Of a stretch of 64,000 bases of DNA, positions 1-14,100 are shown in pieces. Every line of letters starts with the position of its first letter. The first letter of the stretch is position 1. The translations under genes and the position numbers were made by a program. The notes beneath the pieces are model-generated. The model had not been told where the DNA came from and did not search any database. It worked only from the letters and a program-made list of their open reading frames with translations. Source of the stretch: Microvelia longipes (lineage: Eukaryota > Arthropoda > Insecta > Hemiptera > Veliidae); NCBI GenBank assembly GCA_018340805.1, contig JACMZG010000008.1:21108722-21172721 (forward strand). The letters run 5' to 3'.

Positions 1-643
1 ATATAATCTCTGGGTAGATAATGGTCAAATTGTCTTTTCAAAAGGGTCATAAAACCCCTTTTCTTTAGCATTAAGAAGAAATGGTCCTAGTTATTGTAAA
101 GAGGGACCCTCTTTACCTGGGTAATCCCTTCCTTCTGAGAAAGAACAAGTGGGGGAATGTACTTACCCTTGCTCATATGCTCTCCCTTATGCCAGTTTAC
201 ATGCAACTCCTGAGGGGTGTATTGTGTTTGTATCCTTATTCCCTTAGTGTTGTCAATTTTAAGTAATTTTTGTGCCTAAATATAATTTTTATCTTAACTT
301 TAATAATGAATCTGTAGATAACTTCACACTTTTATTACATTGCTTTCCTTTTTATTTAGTAATTTGACACGGATGAAGCCTTGACGTAAAACTTACATTT
401 AGACGTTATATTGCCTGTCTTCAAACATATGTTCAATGCAAAACATATGTGCTAAATTATTGATAATTGAAACTATCGAAGATACTCAGGTTGTTCTTAT
501 CCTTTCTGGTATAAGCACAGACTTACAACTACGTAAACTAGGTAATTACTATTGGTTGATTTTTTAAGAAAAGTTAAAGCTAATTTATAAATGTAGGAAT
601 CTCATAGTGAGTTTGTTAAGTGATTGAAATATTTTTGTTGCAG
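1..643 (+). other. 5' intron of the SR gene
   Basis: AT-rich DNA ending in a clear acceptor (TTTTTGTTGCAG) just before the exon that carries the SR start codon. It is therefore read as an intron in the 5' untranslated region. The 61-codon open frame at 81-266 has no recognisable protein features and is not called. No promoter could be identified. Confidence 0.5.
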
Positions 644-656
644 GTTCTATAGGGAG

Positions 657-3600
657 ATGGTTGGTTCATCTTGCAAGGTAAATATTTTTCAGCTTATACT
701 GTATTGTCGCTATGATATAAATTTTACTTCTTGGTCAGCCTTAAGATGAATAATGGCGATAGTTCTTATTTGTTTGGTTATACAATAAATTTATTTGGTG
801 ATTATGGCTTAAAACAACTGATAATATGATTTCTTACAACCTTAAGTACTAATAAACCGAATTTTATAAATTATTTTATATTATAAACAAAAATTTTTGT
901 ATAAAGTGATGTGGGTTAAGTGTTAACTTATTTTCCCAGAATTTGTGAAAAATATAAGTGTTATAAATATTAATAAGTCACTATGTTGCCTGGCCCAGAA
1001 ATAGAATGTTCTGTGGTTTTCTACTTTACTTCATGGTTCTGTAAAGCTTTTAGCTGAATTTTTAGCTTGGTTGTTTCCTGTGCTTCTAGACTATCAAGTG
1101 TTAATATTTTAAATACTTAAAATATTTGTTTGGATTTTGTGCAGATAAAAAATTGAATTGTTAGCACAGTGAATTGTTTGGAATTCTGAGTTTGAGGAAC
1201 AGGACAAATTAATAGTTTTTTATTTGTTTAAAAGGACAAGACTGAACAGACATGAAGGTAAAGAATTAATATTATTTCAACTGGGTTTTCAGTGAATTTC
1301 TTTGGGGTTCCTTATCTCTTCCCCTCATATTTTCCATGATCTTAAACATAAGTTTTGCCCCACCTTGAAGCAAAAAAATATTAGAATTAGTCAGCATATT
1401 ACTATTGTAATTGTATATTAGTATACTATAACATTAAGTTAAAATATTACTTATTAATATTTGTAATGTATAACTTGGAAATATGTGCTTAAATAGAGAG
1501 TTAATAGATAATATTTTAGATGTATGTAAGTTATTAATTTATAATAATTGTTACCGTCTACCAAAAATGACCATGGTTATTTTTGCTTGTTTTGACATTT
1601 AACATTGGGGGGGGGGGGGGGTGAGAGAGATCCTTTTTTTTTGTTTTTTGCCTAACGTTTTTATTAATTTAAAATGAATTATTTATTGTTGTTGACCATT
1701 ACTTTGCTCTTTCCGGCAAAAACACACTGTAAGTTTTAAGTCGAAGTGTGTTTAATGGCTATGGGAGCATACATAAAGGACAAGTTAATCGGGAGAACAT
1801 ACAATACTCTCAATTGGAGTATCATATCTTGATGTTCCTCCCTTCCGCCTCTTTGTTACACCTACACATATATTCTAAAGAACTTTTTGAAATTCTTAAA
1901 GATTTTGTTAGACTTAAAAATATTATTTCAATTGTTGTTTTGATTCGTATGACACATGGTCAAATCAGTTGAGAGCATGGGAAAATAATGCGAGGGAGCC
2001 AATGAGATTAATCTTGGATGTTGATCCACAGCCACAATTTCATATTAGGTCAGCTTCATTGGTTCCTCAACACTATTTTCCCACACTGTCAACAGACCTT
2101 TCGTGTGTTTATAGTGTACATTTCCTTTATGAAGAGACTAATTTAATTTTTAAATACTATATTTATTGGGAATTTATTACCCTAATATAATAATTTTATT
2201 CCACTTTTAGTAGTTTTTAAAAATTAAATCAAAAGATAACACAATTTTTACTGTTTCAAAGACTTTATTGATAATTGATAATAGTGGTTACCTTCTGCAA
2301 AAAATAACCACATATTTTATGGTGGTTAGCAATGTTACTTGTGGTTGTTGTGACATTTTACATGGGGGGCATGAAAGATCCTTTTTTGTTTTGTTTTTTG
2401 CCTGACGTTTTTATTAATTTACGACGAAGTATTTATTGTTGTTGACCAATACTTTGCTCTTTCCGGCAATAACACACTGTAAGTTTTAAGTCGAAGTGTG
2501 TTAGGTGGCTATAGGAGCATATATTAAAAGGACAGGTTGAATCGGGAGAACATACAATACTCTCACTCGGAGTATCATATCTTGATGTTCCTCCCTTTCC
2601 GCCCACTTTGTTACAACACATATATTGGTCTCAGACTGTATTTGAGTTTGTTGGTTTTGTCTTATAAAATTCTAAAGAACATTTTTGAAATTGTTAAGGA
2701 TTTTGTTAGGTTTAAAAATATTATTTCAATTGTTATTTTGATTTGTACGACACATGGTTAAATCAGTTGACAGCATGGGAAAATAATGCGAGGAAGCTGA
2801 TGAGATTAATGTTGGATGTTAATCCACACCCACAATTTCATATCAGGCCAGCCTTATTGGTTCCTCAACACTTTTTTCCCACGCTGTCAACTGATCTTTC
2901 GTGTGTCTATAGTGTATGTTTCCATTACGAAGAGACTTGGTTATTTTTAAATAATATATTTATTGGGTATATATTTCCCTAAAATAGTAATTTTATTACA
3001 CTTTTAGTAATTTTTAAAAATTAAATCAAAAGATACCACAATAATTACTGTTTAAAGACTTTATTGAATCCAGAAAGATTAAAAAATCAGTCTTCGTGCA
3101 TTATCATTTCTTGTTTTAAACATAAATGCATATCATGTGTATGTCAAACAATAGCATTGAGAGGAGCTACCTGAGTATTATATTATTAATATCAAATTAA
3201 TCTACCTTTATAGGACTCTTATTTTTGATTATTTTATTGATGTTGAGCAGGTCTATGTGGGAGGTTTGCCGTATGGCTGCAGGGAGAGAGATCTGGAGAG
3301 GTTCTTCAAGGGATACGGTCGTACCAGGGATATCCTACTCAAGAATGGATATGGCTTTATTGTGAGTTTTCTTCTGTCTTTCTTAATTAAATCAAACACA
3401 AACATTTTACTTAGCCTTTCTTATTTCTATACCGGGTGGAATGTTTCAAATGTGCCAAGATTAAATTCTACAAATTAGTATATTTATTTTTATTTTACAC
3501 AGCATATATACTGTGTTTTAGGTTCAAGAAATGAGTTATGCCATTATTTAACCAGTAAAAATTCAAATTTAAAAATTGGAAATGAAGTAGTTATGATGAT

Positions 3601-6600
3601 TCTCCGAGTCTTGACCTTATCAAAGTGCAAGCAAAATATTTTCAGTTGAGTCATGCTCATGCGAGATTCCTGATGTATTAGCTTGTGCTATCGATAGCTC
3701 TATGATAGTATTGTTTACTCAACACTACACCTAAATCACTTTGATCTTATCTGAACTACTTCCTCATGTTACTGGTCGTATGTTGACTTTTAATATTTGA
3801 TTTCGAGAACACTATTTTGAGTTTAAGCTCACCTCTGTATTAAAAATTAAAATAATGTTCTTGAATGCACTTGGTAGTCTCCCAAGCTATTTTAATTACC
3901 TTTATTTACTTAATTGTTTTGTTTCTATTTTCACTTGCCGTTCACATTTACTTTCTAAAATTTTTATGTTGATTATTAATATTTAATAAAAGAATTGGTG
4001 AGAATATAGGGTTTAGGTTGAGAATTAGTGGAAAACTAGGTCGGTTTAGTACTTTTCTTTTTTATTATTATTGTATTGAATTATGAGAATGAAATACATT
4101 AGTATAATACAATACATAATATTGTATTATCTTCCAATATTATAGTCAGATTTATGTTAAAAATGTTTTATGTGTTGATTGACTATTTCTCTACTGGCTG
4201 ATCTTAAATTTAGTTTCTCATCTACTACCATAGGGATATAAATAATGTATTTGGTTTACCCTAAATTTCTAAAACTATGATTTTATCAGAATCATCCATG
4301 TTAGGTGTTTTTAAGACCTGAGTGGTTTTAATCATGTTTTATATATATAATTTGAATTTTCTTAAATTAAGTCTTAAATGTAAAAAAATGTATGTAAATG
4401 TAATAGTTTTCTTTGAATTGCTTAGTCACATGCTAAATGATTATGAAGAGTAAATACTCTACAAAAATAGAATCTAGTACGGTTAGGTAGGCACTGACAG
4501 GTCTCCAGTCCTGTAATTTTGTAATCTGTGGATTACATAGTGTATTCTTGTTCTATACCTATATTATTGTGAGAGAACTCGTCAATCTAGTGATCTAGAT
4601 TTGATGCATTGTTGTTGTTTTGGTCCAGGAATTTGATGACTACAGAGATGCAGATGATGCTGTATATGAACTCAACGGAAAGGAACTTCTTGGAGAAAGG
4701 TACAAATAGTTAATTACAAATGATTTGATGACATTGATATGTTAGCACTAAGAAACTATAATGGATATACCAAGAGAGAAACATAATATATTTATAAAAA
4801 ATACAATATGAGGCTGCTTACTTACAATAAGTTGCTACATACACAGCATACTGATCAATCATATACAAGACAATAATTAAAGTAAATAATAAAGTAAGAA
4901 ATTTACAAGAATAGCGTATAAATCACCGTTATACTTAAGTCAAAAACAAATTATGAAATATTGCATACAGTTAGTCAAATGAGTTAATAAATAAAACTAA
5001 AATTAAGTCTAAAAAAATATAAATAAAATAAAAAATTAACTGTATATATGATGATTTAAAATTCCAAGTGAATCTAAAATAATAGATTTAGCTATTCTTG
5101 TCAATTCCTTACTATCTATACCTATTTCATTAAAAAAAATCAGAGGTTATCTTAGATATAGTGCCTCTAGAACCAAACCAAAGCCCTTTAACAATATAAT
5201 TCTTATGGCCATGTCTTTCGAGGAACTATTTCCAGTTGCAGTGCAAATGGAGTCTATCCTCGACTCCAACCCCAATCATTAATAAGTGTAACATTTAACC
5301 AGGGTAGATATGAACAGGTGATGCTTAAAAATCTGCTTTAAGGCATAGAAACCAATATAGCTGGGTTACACCAACATCAGAGAATACACCTCTATTTTAG
5401 ATACATACTGCTTCTTAGTGGACTCTTTATCATTCTTGTATTCCGCCTCACTATAAAACATAGCTATTAAAGATCAAGCTAATGCTTTATCAACCTCAAT
5501 TATTTTCCTTAGTCTATAATGAATCACACCAACAACTTCAATAAATAAGAAGATTATAATGATTTATTATAAATATTTGTATGATATTATATTTATTATT
5601 ATGCATGTAGTTAGATAATTACTTATACCACAACACTACTACTCTAATATTATAGATAGTAGTTAATATATCAACCCTCACTTTACAATAGAATGATTCC
5701 ATTTACCAGTGAAAACTTGTTTAGCTATATCTTGTCTCATTTATCTAGTAACTACCAAGTTTGAAGGGTGAAGATGAGTGAGCGAATCTGAACTTTAAGA
5801 AAAAGTTTAGAGGTACACTGTGCCCAATTTTTTTAATGAATTTATCATTTTGTTGTAGGATTATTGTGGAGCATGCTCGTGGGAATATGAGGCGAGGGGG
5901 TGGAGGAGGCAGAGACTACGGACCTCCCAGGAGACCGCCCCCCATGAGCAGAGGATCTGGCAACAGTGGTGGATGGTACAAGTGAGTCCTTAATTTGGGG
6001 CATGGTGCTTTGTAGGGTGTACCAGTAGTGAACACGACCTCTACTAGGACCAGTGTCCATCTGGCTATATGACAGTCATGTAGAGCTTTCATTTATACTT
6101 AAAAGTCAAGCTAGGAATTCTAATACCTCAAATATAAGCTTGATATAAAAATTAATTACTTGCATTATGATAATTGGATACCAAGCTGAATTGGTAGAGT
6201 GTGATGCATTTGAAATTAGCCTTCTTTATATTGTTATGAACAATAGCACTTTGAATGTTCTCTTCTACTTTGCTAGCAAGTTGGCTTATACTATGAATTT
6301 AGTTATTAATAAATTTGATGTGAAAGTAAAATATTGATGCATTGGCCTAGACTGGGCCATGATAAGTATCAATAAAGTCTGCTCACTCTGGTACGGTCAT
6401 TTCTTTCATTTCCCATATCTCATAAGCCTTCTATCAGTGGCATATCTTACAGTGATACTTGTTTTAAGAAATTAACTTAGCTTAGTACTTTGTTTTATGG
6501 TGCATTATAGAATATTTCTTTTATAATAGTTAAGAATCATTTAGTTGAGGTATGCCCCTGTATTCAATTATGAGATATTTACTTGTCGAGGAAATTACAA

Positions 6601-8146
6601 GTTATATTGTTTAATTATTTAGTAAGAGTCAAAGTTTTATCTTAACAGATTCTTATCTAATCTGGCATGGCCTAATTTAGTAAAAAGATACTTATTTAAA
6701 AATAATTTTTAGTTTTCCATTAAACTCTCATGTTTGTGGTGATAATGGAATAGTTAGGTGTGGTCTCAAACGCCACAGAACCAATTATATAGGTTATATA
6801 ATTTCACACTCTGTTTTTGTAGTACATTATTCACAAATCATATGCATTGAGGGAACAACAATTTATAATTCATTAATTTGTTTGCATTAGTTTGTCTAAT
6901 ACTTATCAATACATAAATTTTGTCTTTTATAAGTAACAATGAGTCAGTTGTTCCGAACCTGTACTGTGTCAGATACTAGCTATATTCCTTAACTCTATTA
7001 CTTATTACTGTTTTTTATTACTAGTTTAGAATTTTTGAGTTTCAGCATAGCACAAAAAAATGGATTCTAAACTTTTAACAAATTTTATTTAAAAGAATTA
7101 CTTTACAAAACATGTAGTATCTGCCTTTAATAGTGTGGCCTAGTAAGATCATTTTGTAATTTCCTGCTTACAGTCTATCGTTTAGTTTAAAAATCCCCAA
7201 GGTCATAAGTATTTTGGGATTGACCAATCAGAGAAGCCGCTGCCAACCTCTCACTTAAAATAAAAAAAAAAATCCCTATCGCAATAACCGCTGTAGGGAA
7301 AAAACCTTCTTCCCGGCAAGTGTTCACTTTGTTTGTGGTTCTTCTTGTGTTTATATCGTTTTAACAACTACTTTCTAAATAACCATAAAAATTTTATTAT
7401 GAAATAAAACTACACAAAAGAAATAAAAAAAAATTACCAAGAAAATACGGTAAAATAACCTGATTTGTTAATATAATTTTTTCCCGCTCCCTTGTAGGGA
7501 TTTTTTTTCTTAAGAATCAGTGGTGTCTAAACTGGCCTGTCAAGATTTTTAAACTATGAAATAGACTGTAGTTGTTTTAAATGATTAAACAAGTAGGATG
7601 TAATTTCCTCTTACTTACTTGGTCTTTCTTTCTCATTTCATTCTAACATTTCATTTGCATGTGCTTGACTAATTCGGTGTTGTCCCTTATTTTCTATTCT
7701 GGCCCATCAAATACAAGTACACTGAGATGGCATTGTCTTGAGGGCTGAAAATACTCTTAAATTATTTATTTCATTACTAATTTACTGAAGTATAAGTTCC
7801 TTATACTATAAGTCTTACATCATACATTAAATTTAATTCTCATAGTCTTCTCAGAGTGTTATATTTTTATGATTTTAGACAAAATCAGTTAAACATATGT
7901 ATTTAGTTATATTCAATTTTATCATATCCTAGAAGAATTATAAGAATGAAAATATACGTATCCTGAACCACAAATTGTCCATACTCTATTTATAATATTC
8001 TAGATTTGACTTCTTGTGTTCTACTCTAATAAAGATACTTAAGATTTCAATAAGCTTAAACTTAGATTTAATGAAACTTTGCATAGTTTGATTTACATAG
8101 GTTTTATCAAACTACCTGTGGAAAAATGGGCTTATGTGGTTGGGGT

Positions 8147-8179
<33 letters not shown>

Positions 8180-11100
8180 CTGGCAAATTTTTCTTGCGGG
8201 AAAAATGTTACCAAAAAAGAGAGAAATGCATTTACGCACGAAGACAGCGTCTGTCAACAGTGTTGGACTCAGGGTCTGCCTCATACCAACTAAAACTCAC
8301 TCCGCGAAACCCCTTAAACCTAGCCTGGAACCGTTATTCACATTACTTCAGGCTAGTCTTAGTAGTTGGAGTCATAGAGGGTGGAAAAGAGGAGGTAGTT
8401 TTTTAAAGAGGGGCTAGCTGATCAATAATACATATGTATGTTTGTACAACAAAGGGACTAATGCTTAGAGAGAGTACATACCCCAAATAACATAGTGATA
8501 AGGGGTCTTGAAGTGAGGCAGTTTCCATTATGTGCCATAACTGTACTTACCTCTACTATAGTCTCCCTAGAGAGAGACTAGGTACTCCTCCACCCCCTAC
8601 AACTCCTATTGTAGCATGCACTCAACTAACTATTCAACACAGACAATTAAAGAATACATGCAATAGATAATAATTAAACTTATTTTAAATTCATTTTACT
8701 TGATTTAAAACAAAAAAAATTACATTATTTAAAATAGTCGAAATTGAACAAGAACTTTATTGTTTTCATTAAGATACAAAAATTGCACAATAGAAAAATG
8801 CATTAAAAATAATAAAAGAAAAGAAAGTACTTATTTATGGTTTTTTACAAAATCAAACCACTCTTTGAGTGTGTAAAATGGGGTTTCTAATAACAAGGAT
8901 TTTTTTTTTTTTTTTTAAAAAGATTTAACTCAATATATTTTATATTAGAGGGTTGGGAATTGAAATAATTTAATCCCAAGAATTTTTTGTCCTACTTCCG
9001 ATTTTCTTAAGTGATGAGAAGGAATCTCTAATATATGTTTATTTTTAGTGTATTAAAATAGGACTTATTTTATTTGTATTTAATGTATTGTAATTATTAT
9101 GAAAAATCACAAAATGACGCCACCAATGTACAGTTACGGCACCTAGCTACCCAAGGAATGATAAGAGCTGTTGTATCATCCCTCTAAGTATTAGTCTCTT
9201 TGTTGTACGAGATTTTGTTCCTAGACGTTTCTATTATTATTTAAACATAGTTGGTGTAACCTGATTGTAGTGTTCTCCATAAAGATATATTACTAGAGGG
9301 GCCCTATTGGTTGAATTTTGAAACATCGAAAAAATAACCTGACCACCTTTGACTATCAATAATCATATGAACAAAAAAAAATTACAGTGAATTAAATAGT
9401 AGAGCCGTGAAAATGTAAATCAATACACAAACAATGTGCAGGAAGCTGAAAATTGATTTCTTATAACCTTAACTTACTCTTTGAAGAGGTTTGGATGAGG
9501 TTACACAGAGCCCTTGAGAGCCAAAAAATGATGTTTCAGGGCTTTAATGTATTGATAGGTTTTAATGTATTGAGATAGGCTATGCCCCCTCATATATCTT
9601 TATGGTGTTCTCCCTGTAAAATTGTTGCAAATAGAATCAGCATTTTTGAGTATTCACTTGACATTGCTCATGCCGTCCCTTTTTTTATCTGTAATATAGT
9701 CAATACCTCTTTTCAAAGTTTAGTTTAAAAAAAGTAAAGTAAAAATATTTGAAGAAGTCGAGTTGCACTCTGAAGCCAGTCACTGTCAGTGGGCTGTCTT
9801 TTTTGATATCTACTCGTATATAATTGTGATAGTTGGTTTTATTTGACTTGTGTATCAATGTATATGCAAGACTTAGAATCAATTAACTACAATGTTATTT
9901 ATTATCAGCTTACTAGGTTTAGAACCAATTTTAGCAAATGACTTTTATTAAACAATTGACAGTATGATGTAACTCTTACTTGCTTGATGAATGTGGGAAA
10001 TGTTTTTTGTCATCAAGTAAGAGTCGGATTGTAGTTACTTTGTTGGTCTCAGGGTTGACGATACTGGGAAATGTCTGTAGGTTGGACAATTTTAGTATTG
10101 GTCATGAAGAGCAGTGCCTTAAGGGCAAAATAGTCTTGGTATCAACCAGTCTATAAAAAATATCTTAGGGTTGAATGGTCTCAGTGTTGGCCAGACTGTG
10201 GGAGTCTTAGGTTAGGACAGTCTCATTGTTGGGCAGACTAAAGAGAACAGACTTTCTTTACTCATCCTCAAGAGCTTTGTTGGGTATAAGATTTTTAAAG
10301 AGCCCTCATCTCTCTTCTCCACCAAAAGCCTATTGCTCTGCTATAAAGCCAATTTTAAAAGATGGCTTAAGTTATTAACTAATAAAGAATTATGTTTCAT
10401 TAGTAAGTAAGTTCATTCTGTTGTTTCATGTCATTTCATCTCATATAAGTTGCTTCTGCTTTGGGTGTATTTGCATGCTTATTGGTGTGGTTGTGTGATA
10501 TATTGTGGTGAAACAGTTCTATCTGACGGGCCTTTGTTTTGACTTATATGTCCCGCAGGTATGGTCCACCAACCAGGACAGACTACCGACTCATCGTAGA
10601 AAACCTCTCCAGCAGGGTCAGCTGGCAGGTAACCAACTTTAATATTCTTTCATTTCATGTTTTCGTTTTAGATTATGTATTAAGTTTTTACTATAATTAT
10701 TTTGCAATGGATATCTAAGAATAATATACCTATTAAAATTTTAAATAAAAGAATGAGAAGAGGGAACTAATATCTATTTGAAGTCTATAGCTTAATAGAT
10801 GTTTAAGAAGAAAGAGCTTCAAGTATTGAGGTTAATTGTATAGGAGCTAGAGAGTCTGGGTCGAAATGTTTAATGGAATGATACACAAATTTAAAGAAAA
10901 CTGTAGATGTGGCTTTATGAAGACTTGCAGCTGAAAAACTGAAGACGTCGTTGGATCTGCTGCTCTTTGTTGGATGAAGACATCTCTGTGGATTTAACTC
11001 TTGAAATCTTGTCAAGACGTGTGGATTGGACACCTTACTGGACGTACCTTCCTGTGGAATCTAAGACATCGGATTTGGATTCAATGGAGGACTATTTGAT

Positions 11101-14100
11101 AAGACGATGGGATGTATATGAAGCTAATCAAGAGGTGTAAAGCTACCATTTCTATTGATTTTCTTTTAAATTTGTGTATCATTCTTCTCTGACTTCAATT
11201 TGGATTTCTCTTTTTAAAGATATTTCATTCCATTTTACTTGTGTATTATTGTTTCATTTTTGTATATGTATTAAAAAAAGAAGGTAAATTAGAGCTAAAG
11301 ATATTGTAACGAATATTGCCTATGTTTTGTTTAAAGAATGGCCACTGCCAAGAGGTTGTCGGTTGAGAGGTCTGGTTAACGGATGGTCATTCATGCTTTT
11401 GGAGACTGACAGACAAGTGGCTCTCTCTCTCTCTCGCATCTGGTTTATTGTCGAAACTAAATAATTAAAAAAATAATAAAGATGGTGGCCTTATTGACTT
11501 GACTGGTTTATCTGGCGGACGTCCCTGGGTAACATTGTTATTGTGTGTGTGTGGGCGGAAGGACGCCTACGTCCTTGGCATGAGACGACCTCCAACCTTG
11601 TGATTTGGGTCCCTTGAATAATCAATACTCATCGAAGGTAACTAATTTCTCAATTCACACAAAAAAAGACCTAATTGCTCCAAAAATTATGAAAGTAATT
11701 GTTAACGATTGTACATCCAATATGCAATTTTAAACTTCAAAATTTTTAAGATCAAAATATCTGATTGATTTAATGTTTTACTACTGCAGAACCAAGCACT
11801 TAGCCAAGTCCCGTTTTGTTTTTTTTTTTCAATTTCTTTCTTATAGGTTCTTTCCTAGCTGACTGAATGCAGTGAGTTTTTGAGGAATCATCACATAAAG
11901 GAAATCAATTAAAAGTTTTCATCAGTTACAGGTCTTGTTTTCCAATTATTTCAGGGTCTTCTGAACATAAGTAGTTAATCCAGGATTTTGGTTGACCAGT
12001 GATTTTTACAGTCTATTTAGGTTAACTGGATTTCTGTTCTCAAATAATTAGAGGAGGTACTCATGGTTGTTCCCCCACTCCTCTTGCTAAGTGCTTCTTT
12101 CTTGTAAAATATAAACAATAAATCAAATCAGATTTTATTTAATATAGTTTTTTGTGTTAATTGTTATATCTAGAAATTTTAATAAAGTTGGTTTTTGAAT
12201 TTATTTATTAGTCTAGTAGCTAAAGATGGAATTGCCTCAATTTCAATTATAAGTTGTTGAATATTGCAGATAATTAAAAAAAGATCTTAATAATGTACTA
12301 AGTTACAGTGTAAACATAGCTTGTGTTAAATTCAATAAAAATTGTCAGCAAATAAATAGTTGGGAATACATTGATATTGTTAAAGCTGGTGTATTGAATA
12401 TATATATGTAAGATAATACACAGCTAGAGATCAGGTGGCTGCTCTAATGGATCGCCTGATTAGCAGTAGGTGGTGATTGAAATTTATAAATGATCATCTG
12501 TTGCTAATGACATTTCTGTTATACTAGTATCAATAAGGCTGGATTTTTAACTGCTCAAATTATTTGTTGTTAAGAAACATATAGCTGTTATCAATCTGCT
12601 TTTAAAGAAAATATTATTTTAACAAGTTTACTCTAGAATTAAATAAATAAGTTGCTACAAGTATGTGTAGTTAATTTTCTTTGTTGATTCCATCTTAGTA
12701 TTTAAATATCAATAATTTTGAATAGTTAAAGAAATGTGTTGAGTCGAAAGATGAGATAGATGATTTTTATTTAGTGTGGTTTGTAATTTTGGTTAGCGTG
12801 TTAACTGTGATAGATCATCTTATTGGCTACCCTGCTGAGAAGCGTTATCAAAGAAATAGAAAACAGTTGGAATCTTTTAACTGCACGTTGGTTAAACTTC
12901 AGTTGGTCTGGAAAATGTGCATGGTTGACTAGTAGAAGGTTGATGTCTTAAAATGATTTGACTAAATTAAAGAAACACCCAGACATTATGTGAGTTAATG
13001 GTATATCTAAGAATGAAGTGGGAATTGAAACCATGATGCAAGATGACGAATTGTTTGTACAGGCTGGATAATTTACTGCGGCATTTAACATCATAACAAG
13101 TGAAGCTGTATAATATGTTTCTAATGTTAAGATTATTCTGTACTACCTTGTCATTATAATTCTAATGTTTAGACAATTACCTTGAAAGTAATTGCTTTCT
13201 TTTTACTTAAACTATCTGCCTATTAAATCAACTTCCAGTGTTATTTGGCTTATGTTTTAGCCTAACTTATTGCCAACTCAGGTTATGGCAAAATTTGGCA
13301 ACATCTTATCTGAAACACATTAATCTGGTCTAATTTCATTTTTTTCATGAGTAACTGAAAAGTGAATAATAAATTCAGTTACACGGGTTGGTTGTGGTTG
13401 ATTTTATTTTGAGAATGATGATGGCAAAAAATGGTTTAAATGCATTTCTCACTATCAGCATTAGTTCAATTTTTAATGAATGACATGTGTATGTGTTTTA
13501 AAAAATTGGAAAATGGTTCAATTGAGTTGAAATTTGGTACAAGTGTATATTATTACCTGATAAATAAGTACACTAAGTTTCGTTTCAATACGACAAGTAT
13601 ATCCATGATTTTTTTTGGATCATAAAAATTAAGGAGCATTGAGCGTGGTCAGTACTGTATGGGTGACCGCTGAGAATGATACAGATGCATTTGCTATTTG
13701 AAGACAAGCGAAGCGAGTCTGAAGCAAGGAGGGTGAGCTTAGCGAATCCGATGTAATGAGGAAAAGTTCTGAAGGTACCCTTTACCTGATTATCATCACA
13801 AAGAGAAAGTTTTTACCGTTTTAAATCAATTTTTTGTCATCAATTGTTATTATTAGGACCTAACTTATTAAGTTTCTTTTGATATTTTTTTTTCAAATTC
13901 AAGTATGCAGTTGTCTGCTCTGATTATGTGGATGCTCTAGATCAGTGTTTCTTGATCAAGGTGCTATGATTGTCTAGGGGATCTGAAAGAACATTTTTGC
14001 CTGGGGTGGGCGAATAGTCTTACCTTTTAGGAAGCCTATATATGTATAATGGTTAAGAACCACTGATTTGAGAACTCTATAAAATGTTGTTCTAATTTCT

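Larger units (their letters stand above)
5982..10558 (+). other. SR intron of 4.6 kb
   Basis: The donor is GTGAGT at 5982 and the acceptor CCCGCAG ends at 10558. It contains a poly(T)-bounded insert (8149-8430) and a hAT-like MITE (9278-9604). At about 7256-7515 a pair of opposed A/T tracts joined to TCCCTA/TAGGGA suggests a small, decayed inverted-repeat element. Otherwise nothing is recognised. Confidence 0.5.

Noticed and set aside
8079..8417. 112- and 90-codon plus-strand frames
   Set aside because: Both run through the poly(T) tract, giving a run of phenylalanines, and continue in an apparent retro-insertion read on the wrong strand. No protein family is recognisable.
10803..11033. 76-codon minus-strand frame in the SR intron
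   Set aside because: No recognisable family. It is the shadow of the exon-like plus-strand segment.
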